A stretch of DNA of 64,000 bases from Curvibacter sp. AEP1-3. Its GTDB lineage: Bacteria; Pseudomonadota; Gammaproteobacteria; Burkholderiales; Burkholderiaceae_C. Positions 38,430 through 48,352 of this stretch are shown one piece after another. The stretch's first letter is position 1. Each line of letters starts with the position of its first letter. Below the pieces are notes generated by a model, which saw only the letters and a list, made by a program, of their open reading frames with translations, ran no database searches and was not told the origin of the DNA. The position numbers and the translations under genes were made by a program. The stretch spans positions 2,343,001-2,407,000 of the forward strand of contig NZ_CP015698.1 of the NCBI RefSeq assembly GCF_002163715.1, in the 5' to 3' direction.

Positions 38430-39668
38430 ATGCCTGACCACAGCCCGGTACCCGGCGAAGTCCTGGACCGCATTTCCATCGCCAGACAGCCCATCGTGAA
38501 CGCGGAGCGTTCCGTATTGGCTTATGAGCTGTTCAACCGGTCGGCTGTGGCATCCGGGCATTCACAGGCCAGCGATGTCGCCCTGGCGCTGCATGCGGTT
38601 GCCCAAAGTGCAGCGCCTTTTGCCACCAGCAACCACGACATCTTTATTCATTCGGTCCACAAGGGCTTGGCGGGGCCGCAATGGGACTTTCTGACCCCGG
38701 CCAAAACCGTGATCGAGATAGCGCCCGCCCCCCAACACGCTGCAGACTTCATCGCATCGCAGGTGCCGGCACTTGTGGCATTGAAGTCGAGGGGCTTCAG
38801 GCTGGCCTTCAAGCACAGTGTGGTCGCGCCTGTCTACAAGCCCTGGCAGGCATTGGCGGATTTCGTCAAGCTCAATGCCTCGAGCACCGATGTTCAGCAA
38901 TACAAGCCACTGGTTGCCGCGGCCAGGCAACGAACGCCCGCCAGTTTGATCGCGGAAAAAGTGGAGGAAAGCACCCAGTTTGAAGCCATGCGTGCGTTGG
39001 GGGTTGAGGAATTTCAGGGCTATTGGTTTTCCATTCCCGAAACGGTGCAGTCCAAGGTTCTGTCGCCGAGCCAAGCCAGTGCCATCCAATTGTTCAAACT
39101 GGTGCAAGCCGAGGCGCCCCTGGATGAAGTGGAAACCGTACTCAAAAAGGACGCTGCTTTGGGGGTCAGCCTGCTGCGGATCATCAACTCTGCCTCCTCA
39201 GGCATGCGACAAAAGGTCACGTCTATTCGCCAAGCCATCATGCTGCTGGGATATGGCCGTCTGGTGCGCTGGGCGGCCATGCTCCTCACCAATACCCATG
39301 CGCATACCAACATTCAAGGCACAGCTGCAGTCGTTCGAGGACGAATGATGGAACTGCTGGCCCAGCACAGCATGGATGCGGAAGAGGCTGGGGCTGCGTT
39401 TTTGGTGGGGCTTTTGTCACAAATCGATACCCTGCTGGGTCAGCCCATGGAAGATCTGGTGCAGCAACTGGCGCTGGACGATGCGGTCTCGCACGCCCTA
39501 TTGACCGGCGACGGGAAGTTCGGTGCATTGCTGGCCCTGGTGTGTGCTTGCGAATCGGACGATGAGGCCGCGTTTTCAGTGGCATTCAGTCGACTGCCCT
39601 ACTCCCTGCGGCATATCAACATGGCGCACATGGAAGCACTGGTGTGGGCGGATAGCCTTTCAGAGTGA
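38430..39668 (+). CDS. HDOD-domain signalling protein with degenerate EAL domain
   Basis: 412 aa. The first half resembles an EAL domain whose signature is lost (ARQPIVNAERSVLAYELFNR, no EAL Glu-Ala-Leu, no DDFGTG), so it should not hydrolyse c-di-GMP. The second half is an HDOD domain (SPSQASAIQLFKLVQAEA, LKKDAALGVSLLRIINSAS, TSIRQAIMLLGYGRLVRWAAML). This YuxH-like layout is found in regulators of motility and surface behaviour. Single gene. Confidence 0.88.
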   Translation: MPDHSPVPGEVLDRISIARQPIVNAERSVLAYELFNRSAVASGHSQASDVALALHAVAQSAAPFATSNHDIFIHSVHKGLAGPQWDFLTPAKTVIEIAPAPQHAADFIASQVPALVALKSRGFRLAFKHSVVAPVYKPWQALADFVKLNASSTDVQQYKPLVAAARQRTPASLIAEKVEESTQFEAMRALGVEEFQGYWFSIPETVQSKVLSPSQASAIQLFKLVQAEAPLDEVETVLKKDAALGVSLLRIINSASSGMRQKVTSIRQAIMLLGYGRLVRWAAMLLTNTHAHTNIQGTAAVVRGRMMELLAQHSMDAEEAGAAFLVGLLSQIDTLLGQPMEDLVQQLALDDAVSHALLTGDGKFGALLALVCACESDDEAAFSVAFSRLPYSLRHINMAHMEALVWADSLSE

Positions 39669-39846
39669 CGGTGGACTCCACCGGCATCTTTACATTGCCA
39701 CGGTAAACCCCGAGGTGCCGCCCGGAGTTAATGGAACTAAGCCCTGGATTTGATTTGCGGCGCAGGTACTTTACCCGGCAGCAAATCTACTTCGTCGTTG
39801 ATTGACGCCTCCGATCCAGTATGGGCGCCACTTTGAGCACCATGCC

Positions 39847-40491
39847 ATGACATTCAAAACATTTTTCACCTTGTCCTTGATCTGCGCTGCAGGAGCCAGT
39901 GGAGCACAGGAGGTCGGACGGGTGATCTCCACCCAAGCTATCGTTCAGCAAGTAGCCACTCCGCGGCAAGTGTGTACCGACCAGCAAGTTGAAGTCATTC
40001 CCCAGAAATCAGGGGCCGGTGCCGCCATGGGCGCGGTTGCGGGCGGCGCCATCGGGAATGCAGTGGGTCGTGGCGCAGGCAATGCGGCTGCCACGGTGAT
40101 CGGTGTCTTGGGCGGTGCTGTACTTGGCGACCGCATTGAGGGATCACCTCCACCCCAAATGCAGACGGTGCGCAACTGCAACACGCAAAATTTCTATGAA
40201 AACCGGACGGTGGCCTACAACGTGATTTACGAGTACGCAGGCCGGCAATATTCGGTGCAGATGCCCAACGACCCGGGCCCGACTGTGCAGTTGCAAGTCA
40301 CTCCGGTGGGTGTGAACAACCCGAATCCGGCATACACCCCACAGGCGCCTGTGGTGCAGCAAACCTACGTGCCCGCGCCGGTTATTGAGTCCCGTGTGAT
40401 CTATCAGCCGTACTATCCGCGCCCCTACTACTTTCCGCCGGTAAACCTGCATTTCGGCTACGGGCACTGGGGACATCACCACTGGAGGTAG
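39847..40491 (+). CDS. Glycine-zipper 2TM domain envelope protein
   Basis: 214 aa from ATG 39847; upstream in-frame codons lack a signal peptide. A signal peptide (MTFKTFFTLSLICAAGASG) is followed by a glycine zipper (GAGAAMGAVAGGAIGNAVG and onward to GGAVLGDRIEG near residues 57-97), the Rick_17kDa/SlyB-type segment that packs into the outer membrane. The C-terminal half is Pro/Tyr/Gln rich and ends in a His cluster (HWGHHHWR) that could bind metal. Function unknown. Confidence 0.8.
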   Translation: MTFKTFFTLSLICAAGASGAQEVGRVISTQAIVQQVATPRQVCTDQQVEVIPQKSGAGAAMGAVAGGAIGNAVGRGAGNAAATVIGVLGGAVLGDRIEGSPPPQMQTVRNCNTQNFYENRTVAYNVIYEYAGRQYSVQMPNDPGPTVQLQVTPVGVNNPNPAYTPQAPVVQQTYVPAPVIESRVIYQPYYPRPYYFPPVNLHFGYGHWGHHHWR

Positions 40492-40543
40492 TAGCAGGTG
40501 GGAGTGTGGGGCGGGCGCGTACAAATGACGCCCTATGTCGATG

Positions 40544-40619
40544 TGGTGCGGCTGGCGGGGATCGAACCCACGACCCTTGGCTTCGGAGGCCAATACTCTA
40601 TCCACTGAGCTACAGCCGC
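40544..40619 (-). tRNA. tRNA-Arg (anticodon CCG)
   Basis: 76 nt with the CCA end encoded. The acceptor arm GCGGCTG pairs with CAGCCGC. The anticodon stem TTGGC/GCCAA encloses loop CTCCGAA with anticodon CCG (reads CGG). The T arm contains GGTTCGATCC. It lies between two plus-strand genes on the opposite strand. Confidence 0.96.
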
Positions 40620-40707
40620 AACAGAGCTGGGATTGTAGGTGTTTTCAAAGGGGCGGCCGCTATAATCGCGACCAGATTGAAAGCCCCCGATTAATTTGAG
40701 GACACAC

Positions 40708-41232
40708 ATGAGCGACAACAGCCAAGCCACCGGGCACGAAGAAGACCACACTGGCCCTATCAAAACGCCCAAACAATTGCTGTTGGCGGCATTCTTCTCT
40801 TTTGTGATCCCCATCTTCGTAATCATCGGGCTCGTGTACTACGTCACTTCTGACAACAAACCCGCGGCTGGTGCGGTCAATATGGAAAAAGCGACCGCTG
40901 AGCGCATTCAAAAAGTCGGCATGGTGGAAATCCGCGATGCCAACCGCGAAATGAAGAGCGGTGAAGAAGTGTTCAAGGCCCAGTGCGCTGCGTGCCACGC
41001 GACTGGTGCTGCAGGCGCACCTAAATTCGGCGATACAGCCGCTTGGGGCGCACGCGTGAAGATCGGCTTTGAAGCTCTGTACACCTCAGCCATCAAAGGC
41101 AAAGGTGCCATGGGTGCCCAGGGCGGCGGTGATTTTTCTGATTACGAAGTTGCCCGTGCTGTGGTCTACATGGCCAACGCCGGCGGTGCCAAGTTCGATG
41201 AGCCCAAGAAGCCTGCTGCCGAAGCCAAGTAA
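40708..41232 (+). CDS. Membrane-anchored c5-type cytochrome c
   Basis: 174 aa from ATG 40708 behind TGAGGA. One N-terminal membrane helix (LLLAAFFSFVIPIFVIIGLVYY) anchors it. A single haem-binding site CAACH follows GEEVFKAQ. The end segment DYEVARAVVYMANAGG and AWGARVKIGFEALYTSAIKG are typical of cytochrome c5/c555. It should shuttle electrons in the periplasm to a terminal oxidase. The tail is Ala/Lys/Pro rich. Confidence 0.92.
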   Translation: MSDNSQATGHEEDHTGPIKTPKQLLLAAFFSFVIPIFVIIGLVYYVTSDNKPAAGAVNMEKATAERIQKVGMVEIRDANREMKSGEEVFKAQCAACHATGAAGAPKFGDTAAWGARVKIGFEALYTSAIKGKGAMGAQGGGDFSDYEVARAVVYMANAGGAKFDEPKKPAAEAK

Positions 41233-41248
41233 GCTTTCAACACACTTC

Positions 41249-41276
41249 AAAAAAGCCGGCTTTATGTCGGCTTTTT
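41249..41276 (+). terminator. Intrinsic terminator after the cytochrome gene
   Basis: AAAAAAGCCG ... CGGCTTTTTT, a 10-bp stem with an 8-base loop and a T tract, 17 bp after the stop codon. The A tract on the left allows some function on the other strand. Confidence 0.9.
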
Positions 41277-41298
41277 TGTGCCCGGCGCCCGTAGAACT

Positions 41299-41326
41299 TG
41301 CGCGAGCAGCTACTTTTTTTATAGCA
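41299..41326 (+). repeat. Dispersed 28-bp repeat, copy 8 (intergenic)
   Basis: 22 of 28 positions match: the left 14 bases are exact, the centre is replaced by a T run, and the end ATAGCA is kept. It lies between the terminator and the convergent gene at 41330. Confidence 0.65.
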
Positions 41327-41329
41327 GCT

Positions 41330-41872
41330 CTACGTTGTTTTCAACCGGGCTGAAGGACTGCGAAGAAAGCCAAAACGGCTTTCTAAGGTCGCCTGACTCA
41401 CATCCTCCGGGGCCCAATGGCCCGCCTCCACCATGGCAGCAGCGTGCTCCATGTCAGCCGTGTGCACAAGACCCATGCCGAGTGGAGTTGCCAGATAGAG
41501 GTGACCCGCCTCGTCCAGATAGCTGGCCGAGACTTGAGTAGGCAAGCCACTGTGGGAGGCGACCTCGCCGCTTGAGCTGACGCGCCAGACCCATGGCGTG
41601 TGTTGTAGTTCGACGTATACGCGCTGCGGTCCATTCTGAAAATACCAGCGACCATCAGCGTCTGCAGCGTAGTTGCGCTGGATGAAATCAATCAGTTTCT
41701 CGTGTTGCAGGCGGCTGCCTTTGGCACCTTGGGCCCCGCTGGTGAAAGCTCCGGCCGCCTGTGCGGCGTCGTCTCGAAGGTACCAATCACCGCGGCCGTC
41801 CAAGCCCAGCCATCCAAAACAATCCGGCACATTCGGCCATTTGGCCATCGCCTGCTTCACGATATCGTCCAT
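41330..41872 (-). CDS. Conserved hypothetical protein (DUF2946-type annotation likely)
   Basis: 180 aa from ATG 41872 (MDDIVKQAMAKWPNVPDCFG). Soluble, without signal peptide; contains WLGLDGRGDWYLRDDAAQ, RNYAADADGRWYFQNGPQRVYVEL and DEAGHLYLATPLGMGLVH, repeated short beta elements with D-GRW/DWY themes. I recall similar Comamonadaceae proteins annotated as DUF2946 but cannot check. It starts two bases after the YheT stop, so both are cotranscribed. Confidence 0.7.
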   Translation of the reverse strand: MDDIVKQAMAKWPNVPDCFGWLGLDGRGDWYLRDDAAQAAGAFTSGAQGAKGSRLQHEKLIDFIQRNYAADADGRWYFQNGPQRVYVELQHTPWVWRVSSSGEVASHSGLPTQVSASYLDEAGHLYLATPLGMGLVHTADMEHAAAMVEAGHWAPEDVSQATLESRFGFLRSPSARLKTT

Positions 41873-41874
41873 AG

Positions 41875-42879
41875 CTACTTCATTCCGCCTGAAAGGGAGT
41901 CTGATAGCCACGACCCTACGGCTTCCGGCATGGTGCGCACGTGTCCCGGTACCCGTCCTTGCGGAAAACCGACATGTCCACCGTGAGCCGGTTGCCAGAG
42001 TGTCACGTGTTGCCCTACATCTGCCTGTGAAGGCAGACTCCAAGCGGGAACAAACGGATCGTTTCGCGCGTTCACCACGAGTGCTGGTATCCGTATCCGG
42101 TGCAAATGGGGCTTTGCAGATGCTCGGGCCCAGTAGTCCTCGGTACTTTTGAAGCCATGTAGTGGTGCAGTGAAGATGTTGTCGAATTCATAGAGGTCGC
42201 GTGCAGCCTTCAACGCGTCTCCATCAAACAGCCCCGGAAACTGGGCCAGCTTCTGCAGTGCTTTAGGCACCATGGTGTTCAGGAACATGCGTGTGTACAC
42301 CAGCCGGTTGAAACCCCGGCCTATGGCATAGCCACCAGCCGCAAGGTCGATCGGAGAACATACGGCAGCTACTGCCATGGCCGTTGACGAGGCAGAGTCG
42401 CCCGCCTCCTCTGCCCAGCGCAACAGGGCATTGCCCCCCAAGGAAACACCCACAGCGAGGATGGGGCCGCGATGTCGACTGCGGAACTGCTGGAGCACCC
42501 ATCCGATCTCCTCATAGTCGCCAGAGTGATAAGCGCGCGGCGCACGGTTCAGCTCTCCACTGCACCCTCTGAAATGCGGCACTGCATAAGCCATGCAGCG
42601 CGATTGTGCAAAGTCAGCGAAGGCTTCGGCGTAGTGGCTGCGGGAGGTGCCCTCGAGCCCGTGGAACAGCACCAGCAATGGCGCTTCGCTGCTTACGGAC
42701 GAGTAGAGCCAGTCGACATCGACAAAGTCGTCGTCGGGGGTATCCCAGCGCTCCCTGCGGTATTGAGGGTGAGGCCCAAATACACGCCTGGAATACAGCG
42801 CCGGCCAGATGGTCTGGAGGTTACCCCCGGGGAGCCAGGCTGGCGCTACATAATTCATAGCTGCTCGCGCATTATTCAT
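41875..42879 (-). CDS. YheT-family alpha/beta hydrolase
   Basis: 334 aa from ATG 42879. Starts at TTG 42900 (4-bp overlap with the upstream stop) or ATG 42858 are equally possible. The signature is WLPGGNLQTIWPAL; the oxyanion strand is LLVLFHGLEGTSRSHYA; the nucleophile Ser is in GVSLGGNALLRW; Asp is in NARNDPFVP and His in HGGHVGF. Members are esterases of uncertain substrate. A repeat copy covers the codons around the start. Confidence 0.88.
   Translation of the reverse strand: MNNARAAMNYVAPAWLPGGNLQTIWPALYSRRVFGPHPQYRRERWDTPDDDFVDVDWLYSSVSSEAPLLVLFHGLEGTSRSHYAEAFADFAQSRCMAYAVPHFRGCSGELNRAPRAYHSGDYEEIGWVLQQFRSRHRGPILAVGVSLGGNALLRWAEEAGDSASSTAMAVAAVCSPIDLAAGGYAIGRGFNRLVYTRMFLNTMVPKALQKLAQFPGLFDGDALKAARDLYEFDNIFTAPLHGFKSTEDYWARASAKPHLHRIRIPALVVNARNDPFVPAWSLPSQADVGQHVTLWQPAHGGHVGFPQGRVPGHVRTMPEAVGSWLSDSLSGGMK
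42844..42871 (-). repeat. Dispersed 28-bp repeat, copy 9 (5' end of the YheT gene)
   Basis: 24 of 28 positions match, with the first 20 exact. It covers the region that contains the alternative starts of the hydrolase, reading ARAAMNYVA. Confidence 0.7.
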
Positions 42880-42896
42880 GGGCGCTAGGTGCCTAT

Positions 42897-43352
42897 TCAA
42901 TGCAATACCTGGGAAGTGTGCATATGACCCGTTGCATCTTCAGGTGTTCCAGGGCTGGCGTGGTGCACTACGAGGCGCCAGCCTTGCGGTGTCTTGTGAT
43001 ACACGTTGGTGGCAATCACATGGGCGCTGCTCGGCCCGTCAGGCGTGAGAATGTCGACCTTCTCCAACACATGGTGGACAGCGCTCGCGATGGAGTCCAC
43101 CCGTCGTATGTGTTCCGGGCGCACTTGCACGGCGCCACCATGCGCAAACATGGCTTCAAATGCCGCGCGGATGGTGCCCGCACCCATCAGGCGGCCGCCG
43201 CCAGGGTGAATGCAGGCTATATCGTCCTCATCGGCCCAGCAAGCCATGAGTTTCTCGAGATCACCCAGTTGCAGGGCCTCGTAGAAAGCAGCTTCGACTT
43301 CGTCGGGTGTACCGCCCATCACGGCATGCAGTTTTGCTTTTTGTCTTGGCAT
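42897..43352 (-). CDS. SnoaL-like/NTF2-fold protein (DUF4440 type)
   Basis: 151 aa from ATG 43352; ATG 43370 is an alternative. Fold signature: TPDEVEAAFYEALQLGDLEK, MACWADEDDIACIHPGGGRLMG, IRAAFEAMF, then the beta strands VHHVLEKVDILT and HVIATNVYHKT. WRLVVHHASPG closes the cone-shaped fold. Such proteins bind small molecules or act as isomerases; no catalytic residues can be assigned. It is the first of three closely spaced minus-strand genes. Confidence 0.82.
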   Translation of the reverse strand: MPRQKAKLHAVMGGTPDEVEAAFYEALQLGDLEKLMACWADEDDIACIHPGGGRLMGAGTIRAAFEAMFAHGGAVQVRPEHIRRVDSIASAVHHVLEKVDILTPDGPSSAHVIATNVYHKTPQGWRLVVHHASPGTPEDATGHMHTSQVLH

Positions 43353-43435
43353 GGTGGGATTCTCTCGCATCTGCGGCGGCTGTGCTGTACGCTGGCTGTA
43401 GGATGTGAGGCTATGTTTGTCCTGGAGGATCGGGT

Positions 43436-44065
43436 ATGGAATCGTCTTTGAAATCGGGTTGCACACGTTGGTTGCATCGACTTGCGGGCGGTGTTGCCCT
43501 AGCCTTTGCTCTCCTGTTGAGTGGTTGCGGGTACAACGATTTCCAGCGCTTGGATGAGCAGACGCAATCGGCATGGAGTGAGGTGTTGAACCAGTACCAG
43601 CGCCGTGCCGACCTGGTGCCCAACATCGTAGCCACCGTCAAGGGCGAAGCGGCCTTTGAGCAAGACACCTTGACCAAGGTGGTCGAAGCACGGGCCAAGG
43701 CAACCTCCATGCAAGTCAGCCCCGAGACCTTGAACAATCCGGATGCTTTCGCCAAGTTCCAGAAAGCACAAGGCGAATTGGGCGGAGCGCTCAGCCGGCT
43801 GATGGTGGTGAGTGAACAGTACCCCAACCTGAAGGCCAATCAAGGTTTCAGCGATCTGCGCGTTCTATTAGAAGGCACAGAAAACCGCATCACCGTAGCC
43901 CGCAATCGCTACATCCAGAGCGTGCAGGAATACAACGTACTGGCGCGCAGCTTCCCGAGCAACCTGACGGCCATGGTCTTCAGCTACCAGCCCAAGCCAG
44001 CCTTCACTGTGGCCAATGAGGCGGCCATCAGCGCGCCGCCGGTGGTCGACTTCAACAAGAAGTAG
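43436..44065 (+). CDS. lemA: LemA family lipoprotein
   Basis: 209 aa, ATG with GGAGG upstream. A signal peptide ends in a lipobox (LLLSGC). Coiled-coil LemA core: YNDFQRLDEQTQSAWSEVLNQ, YQRRADLVPNIVATVKG, then NRYIQSVQEYNVLARSFPSN. It is the first of three genes with two TPM-domain proteins, a very common trio. The function of LemA is unclear; it is an envelope coiled-coil protein. Confidence 0.94.
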   Translation: MESSLKSGCTRWLHRLAGGVALAFALLLSGCGYNDFQRLDEQTQSAWSEVLNQYQRRADLVPNIVATVKGEAAFEQDTLTKVVEARAKATSMQVSPETLNNPDAFAKFQKAQGELGGALSRLMVVSEQYPNLKANQGFSDLRVLLEGTENRITVARNRYIQSVQEYNVLARSFPSNLTAMVFSYQPKPAFTVANEAAISAPPVVDFNKK

Positions 44066-44070
44066 AACCC

Positions 44071-44970
44071 TTGTCGGCATTATTAGCCTCCCGTCTACTT
44101 GGGCGTGCCGTCTGCACTGCCTTCTTGTGGAGTGTGTTTGTCATGGGCGCACTGGCCCAGTCCGTTCGGCCCGTTCCTCAACTGTCTTCGCGTGTGATTG
44201 ACGAAACAGGCACGTTGACTGCTGTGCAGAGTGAGGCGCTTGCATCCAAATTAGCCGCACTGGAGAAACAGACTGGAGCACAACTGGTGGTGTTGATAGT
44301 AGAGACCACAACGCCGGAAGATATAGCGGTGTTTGCCCAACGTGTCGGAGACATCTGGAAATTGGGGCGGAAAGACGTTGGCGATGGCCTCCTTCTGTTG
44401 GTCGCCAAACAAGACCGGAAAATCCGGATTGAAGTAGCCAAAACACTGGAAGGGGCCATCCCAGACCTTTTGGCCAGCCGGGTGATTTCGCAGACCATTG
44501 CGCCCCGCTTTAAGCAAGGGGATTTTGCGGGTGGTGTGGATGCCGGCGTAGACCAGTTATCCGGCCTGATACGTGGCGAGCAGCTTCCTGCGCCGCAGAG
44601 CGATCAGCGCAATGGCTCCGGATTTCAATGGATGGATTTGGCCGTGTTTTTGTTTTTTGCGTCCGCCATTGCAGGCTCCATGGCCCGCCGGGCCTTCGGG
44701 ACACGATTAGGCTCCGTGCTGGTCGGTGTAACTTGTGGGGTCGTGGTTTTCTTAGTGACAAGGACCTGGTGGCTGGCGCTGCTAGCAAGCTTTGCCGGCC
44801 TACTGATGACCTTGATCTCCAGCCTCAGTCGCGTCGGATCGGGCTCTGCAAATGCGGGCAGCTATTCCGGTGGCCCCACGGGTGGCTGGTCCGGTAGCGA
44901 CAACGGCGGCGGGTTCCGCTCCGGCGGTGGCGGTAATTTCGGAGGCGGTGGCGCCTCAGGAGGCTGGTGA
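44071..44970 (+). CDS. TPM-domain membrane protein (YgcG type)
   Basis: 299 aa if started at TTG 44071; the hydrophobic stretch to ALAQ is needed as signal peptide, so later ATGs look wrong. TPM domain: RVIDETGTLTAVQSEALASKL, QLVVLIVETTTPEDIAVFAQ, WKLGRKDVGDGLLLLVAKQD. A membrane pair follows (FLFFASAIAGSMA and TCGVVVFLVT... LLASFAGLLMTLI) and a Gly/Ser-rich tail ending GGGGASGGW. Possible photosystem-repair-like or phosphatase fold; activity unknown. Confidence 0.9.
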   Translation: MSALLASRLLGRAVCTAFLWSVFVMGALAQSVRPVPQLSSRVIDETGTLTAVQSEALASKLAALEKQTGAQLVVLIVETTTPEDIAVFAQRVGDIWKLGRKDVGDGLLLLVAKQDRKIRIEVAKTLEGAIPDLLASRVISQTIAPRFKQGDFAGGVDAGVDQLSGLIRGEQLPAPQSDQRNGSGFQWMDLAVFLFFASAIAGSMARRAFGTRLGSVLVGVTCGVVVFLVTRTWWLALLASFAGLLMTLISSLSRVGSGSANAGSYSGGPTGGWSGSDNGGGFRSGGGGNFGGGGASGGW

Positions 44971-45485
44971 TGTTGCAGCTTTGGATCCGTTGGCTTCGCC
45001 ATCGTTGGGCCGACGACGCCGTGCGGCAGTTGCCCTCAGGTTTGAGTGATCGATTGGCAGCCCACGTTCGCCGGGGTGAGCGCACCCATAGCGGAGAGAT
45101 CAGGGTCTCTATCGAGTCAGCGCTGCCAGGTAGCTACCTGTTGCAGTCTGCGGGTATGAAGACCCTTGTACGCCAGCGCGCCGTGGACGAGTTCTCGCGC
45201 CTCCGGGTATGGGACACCGAATACAACAACGGGGTCCTTATCTACCTGTGCCTGGCTGAGCGAGCCATAGAGTTGGTGGCAGACCGCGGCATACAGCACA
45301 AGGTCGACGATACTTATTGGGCAGAGTTAATTGGCACTTTAGGCGAGAGTTTGCAGGCGGGCCGCTGGGAGACTGGATTGTGCACGGCCATCGATGCGGT
45401 GAGCCAGACGCTACAGACGCACTTTCCACTGGCATCCGGCCAACACAACCCGAATGAGCTTTCGGACACGCCAAGTATCCGATAG
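44967..45485 (+). CDS. Small TPM-domain protein
   Basis: 172 aa from GTG 44967 (GTGA overlap with the previous gene) or ATG 44970. A TPM-like domain without signal peptide: HVRRGERTHSGEIRVSIESAL, VWDTEYNNGVLIYLCLAERAIELVADRGI, EFSRLRVW. It completes the lemA-TPM-TPM operon. Confidence 0.88.
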   Translation: MMLQLWIRWLRHRWADDAVRQLPSGLSDRLAAHVRRGERTHSGEIRVSIESALPGSYLLQSAGMKTLVRQRAVDEFSRLRVWDTEYNNGVLIYLCLAERAIELVADRGIQHKVDDTYWAELIGTLGESLQAGRWETGLCTAIDAVSQTLQTHFPLASGQHNPNELSDTPSIR

Positions 45486-45504
45486 TACCGAGCCACCAAC
45501 AACA

Positions 45505-45530
45505 ACAAAGCCACCCAAGGGTGGCTTTGT
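45505..45530. terminator. Convergent hairpin between the TPM operon and atpC
   Basis: A perfect 12-bp stem ACAAAGCCACCC / GGGTGGCTTTGT with loop AA. T tracts are poor on both sides, so termination could be partial or depend on other factors. Confidence 0.7.
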
Positions 45531-45550
45531 GAGGGAGGTAAACCGAGGGC

Positions 45551-45967
45551 TTACTTCTTTTTAAGGAACTTGCGGGCTGCCGAGATCTCTGCAGCCATCA
45601 CTGCGATTTCCGATTGGATGCGGGCAATGTCGATTTCACTCTTGGCGTTCTTCAAGGCTTCTTCCGCGGCCGCTTTAGCAGCATTGGATTTTTCCTCGTC
45701 CAAGTCCTTGCCGCGAACGGCCGTGTCAGACAACACGGTCACGCAGTTAGGCTGCACTTCCAACAGGCCGCCGGCTACGAACACAAACTCTTCGCTGCCA
45801 TCGGCTTTTTGAATGCGCACCGAGCCGGGCTTGATGCGCGTGATCAGGGGCGTGTGGCGGGGCTTGATGCCCAGCTCGCCAGCCTCACCGGGAAGCGCCA
45901 CGAAGACGGCTTCACCGGAGAAGATGGACTCTTCTGCACTGACCACATCAACGTGGATGGTGTTCAT
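45551..45967 (-). CDS. atpC: F-type ATP synthase epsilon subunit
   Basis: 138 aa. N-terminal beta sandwich ([61 protein letters not shown]) and a C-terminal helical pair that can inhibit ATP hydrolysis. The last gene of the atp operon, three bases after atpD. Confidence 0.98.
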   Translation of the reverse strand: MNTIHVDVVSAEESIFSGEAVFVALPGEAGELGIKPRHTPLITRIKPGSVRIQKADGSEEFVFVAGGLLEVQPNCVTVLSDTAVRGKDLDEEKSNAAKAAAEEALKNAKSEIDIARIQSEIAVMAAEISAARKFLKKK

Positions 45968-45970
45968 GAC

Positions 45971-47401
<1,431 letters not shown>

Positions 47402-47444
47402 TTAAATCTTTAACAAAAACTCGGATGCTTCCGTGCGGTACGGT

Positions 47445-48323
47445 TTACACCGCCGCGGCACCGGCCACGATTTCCGACAACTCTTTGGTAATGGCGGCTT
47501 GGCGGGTCTTGTTGTAGACCAGCTTCAGTTCACCAATCACGCTTCCAGCGTTGTCCGTCGCAGCCTTCATGGCCACCATGCGCGCCGATTGCTCGGACGC
47601 CATGTTTTCGGCCACGGCCTGGTACACCAGTGCCTCGACGTAACGGGTCAACAGATCGTCAATCACCGCTTGCGCATCGGGTTCGTAGATGTAATCCCAA
47701 GCGTGGTTGGAACCACTGGCTTGAGATTCAGCTTCCATCTGCGCAGCAGACAGAGGCAACAACTGCTGAACCACGGGTTCCTGCTTCATGGTGTTGATGA
47801 ACTTGGTGTAGCACAGGTACACCGCATTCACTTCACCCTTGACATACGCATCCAGCAATACCTTGACAGGCCCGATCAGCTTGTCGAGGTGGGGCGTATC
47901 GCCCAACTGGGTTGCGTGCGAAACCACTTTGGCGCCCACACGGTTCAAGAAACCCAAGCCCTTGTTACCGATTGCCACTGCTTGCGCCGAAACGCCTGCA
48001 GCCTGCAAATCACGCAGCTTGCCGGTCACGGAACGCAGCACGTTGGTGTTCATACCACCACACAGACCCTTGTCTGTGGTTACAACGATAAACCCGGAGG
48101 TTTTTGCGTCGTTGGTCTGCATGAAAGCGTGCGTGTATTCCGGATTGGCCTTGCCGAGGTTGGTAGCAATATTGCGAATCTTGTCGCTATACGGACGGGC
48201 AGCCCGCATCCGGTCCTGCGCTTTGCGCATTTTGGATGCGGCCACCATTTCCATGGCCTTGGTGATCTTCTTGGTGTTTTCCACCGATTTGATCTTGCCG
48301 CGTATTTCCTTACCTGCTGCCAT
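47445..48323 (-). CDS. atpG: F-type ATP synthase gamma subunit
   Basis: 292 aa. Central stalk: the N-terminal helix [33 protein letters not shown], written here only as its family hallmark [14 protein letters not shown], and the C-terminal helix [12 protein letters not shown] then [15 protein letters not shown]. Both coiled-coil strands are complete. Standard length. Confidence 0.98.
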   Translation of the reverse strand: MAAGKEIRGKIKSVENTKKITKAMEMVAASKMRKAQDRMRAARPYSDKIRNIATNLGKANPEYTHAFMQTNDAKTSGFIVVTTDKGLCGGMNTNVLRSVTGKLRDLQAAGVSAQAVAIGNKGLGFLNRVGAKVVSHATQLGDTPHLDKLIGPVKVLLDAYVKGEVNAVYLCYTKFINTMKQEPVVQQLLPLSAAQMEAESQASGSNHAWDYIYEPDAQAVIDDLLTRYVEALVYQAVAENMASEQSARMVAMKAATDNAGSVIGELKLVYNKTRQAAITKELSEIVAGAAAV

Positions 48324-48352
48324 ACAAGGCTCCTTGGGTCATCAGGTCGGAA

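Noticed and set aside
44527..44547. Possible further repeat copy (GGCGAGCAGCTTC) in the TPM gene
   Set aside because: Only about 11 bases match and the rest of the consensus is absent.
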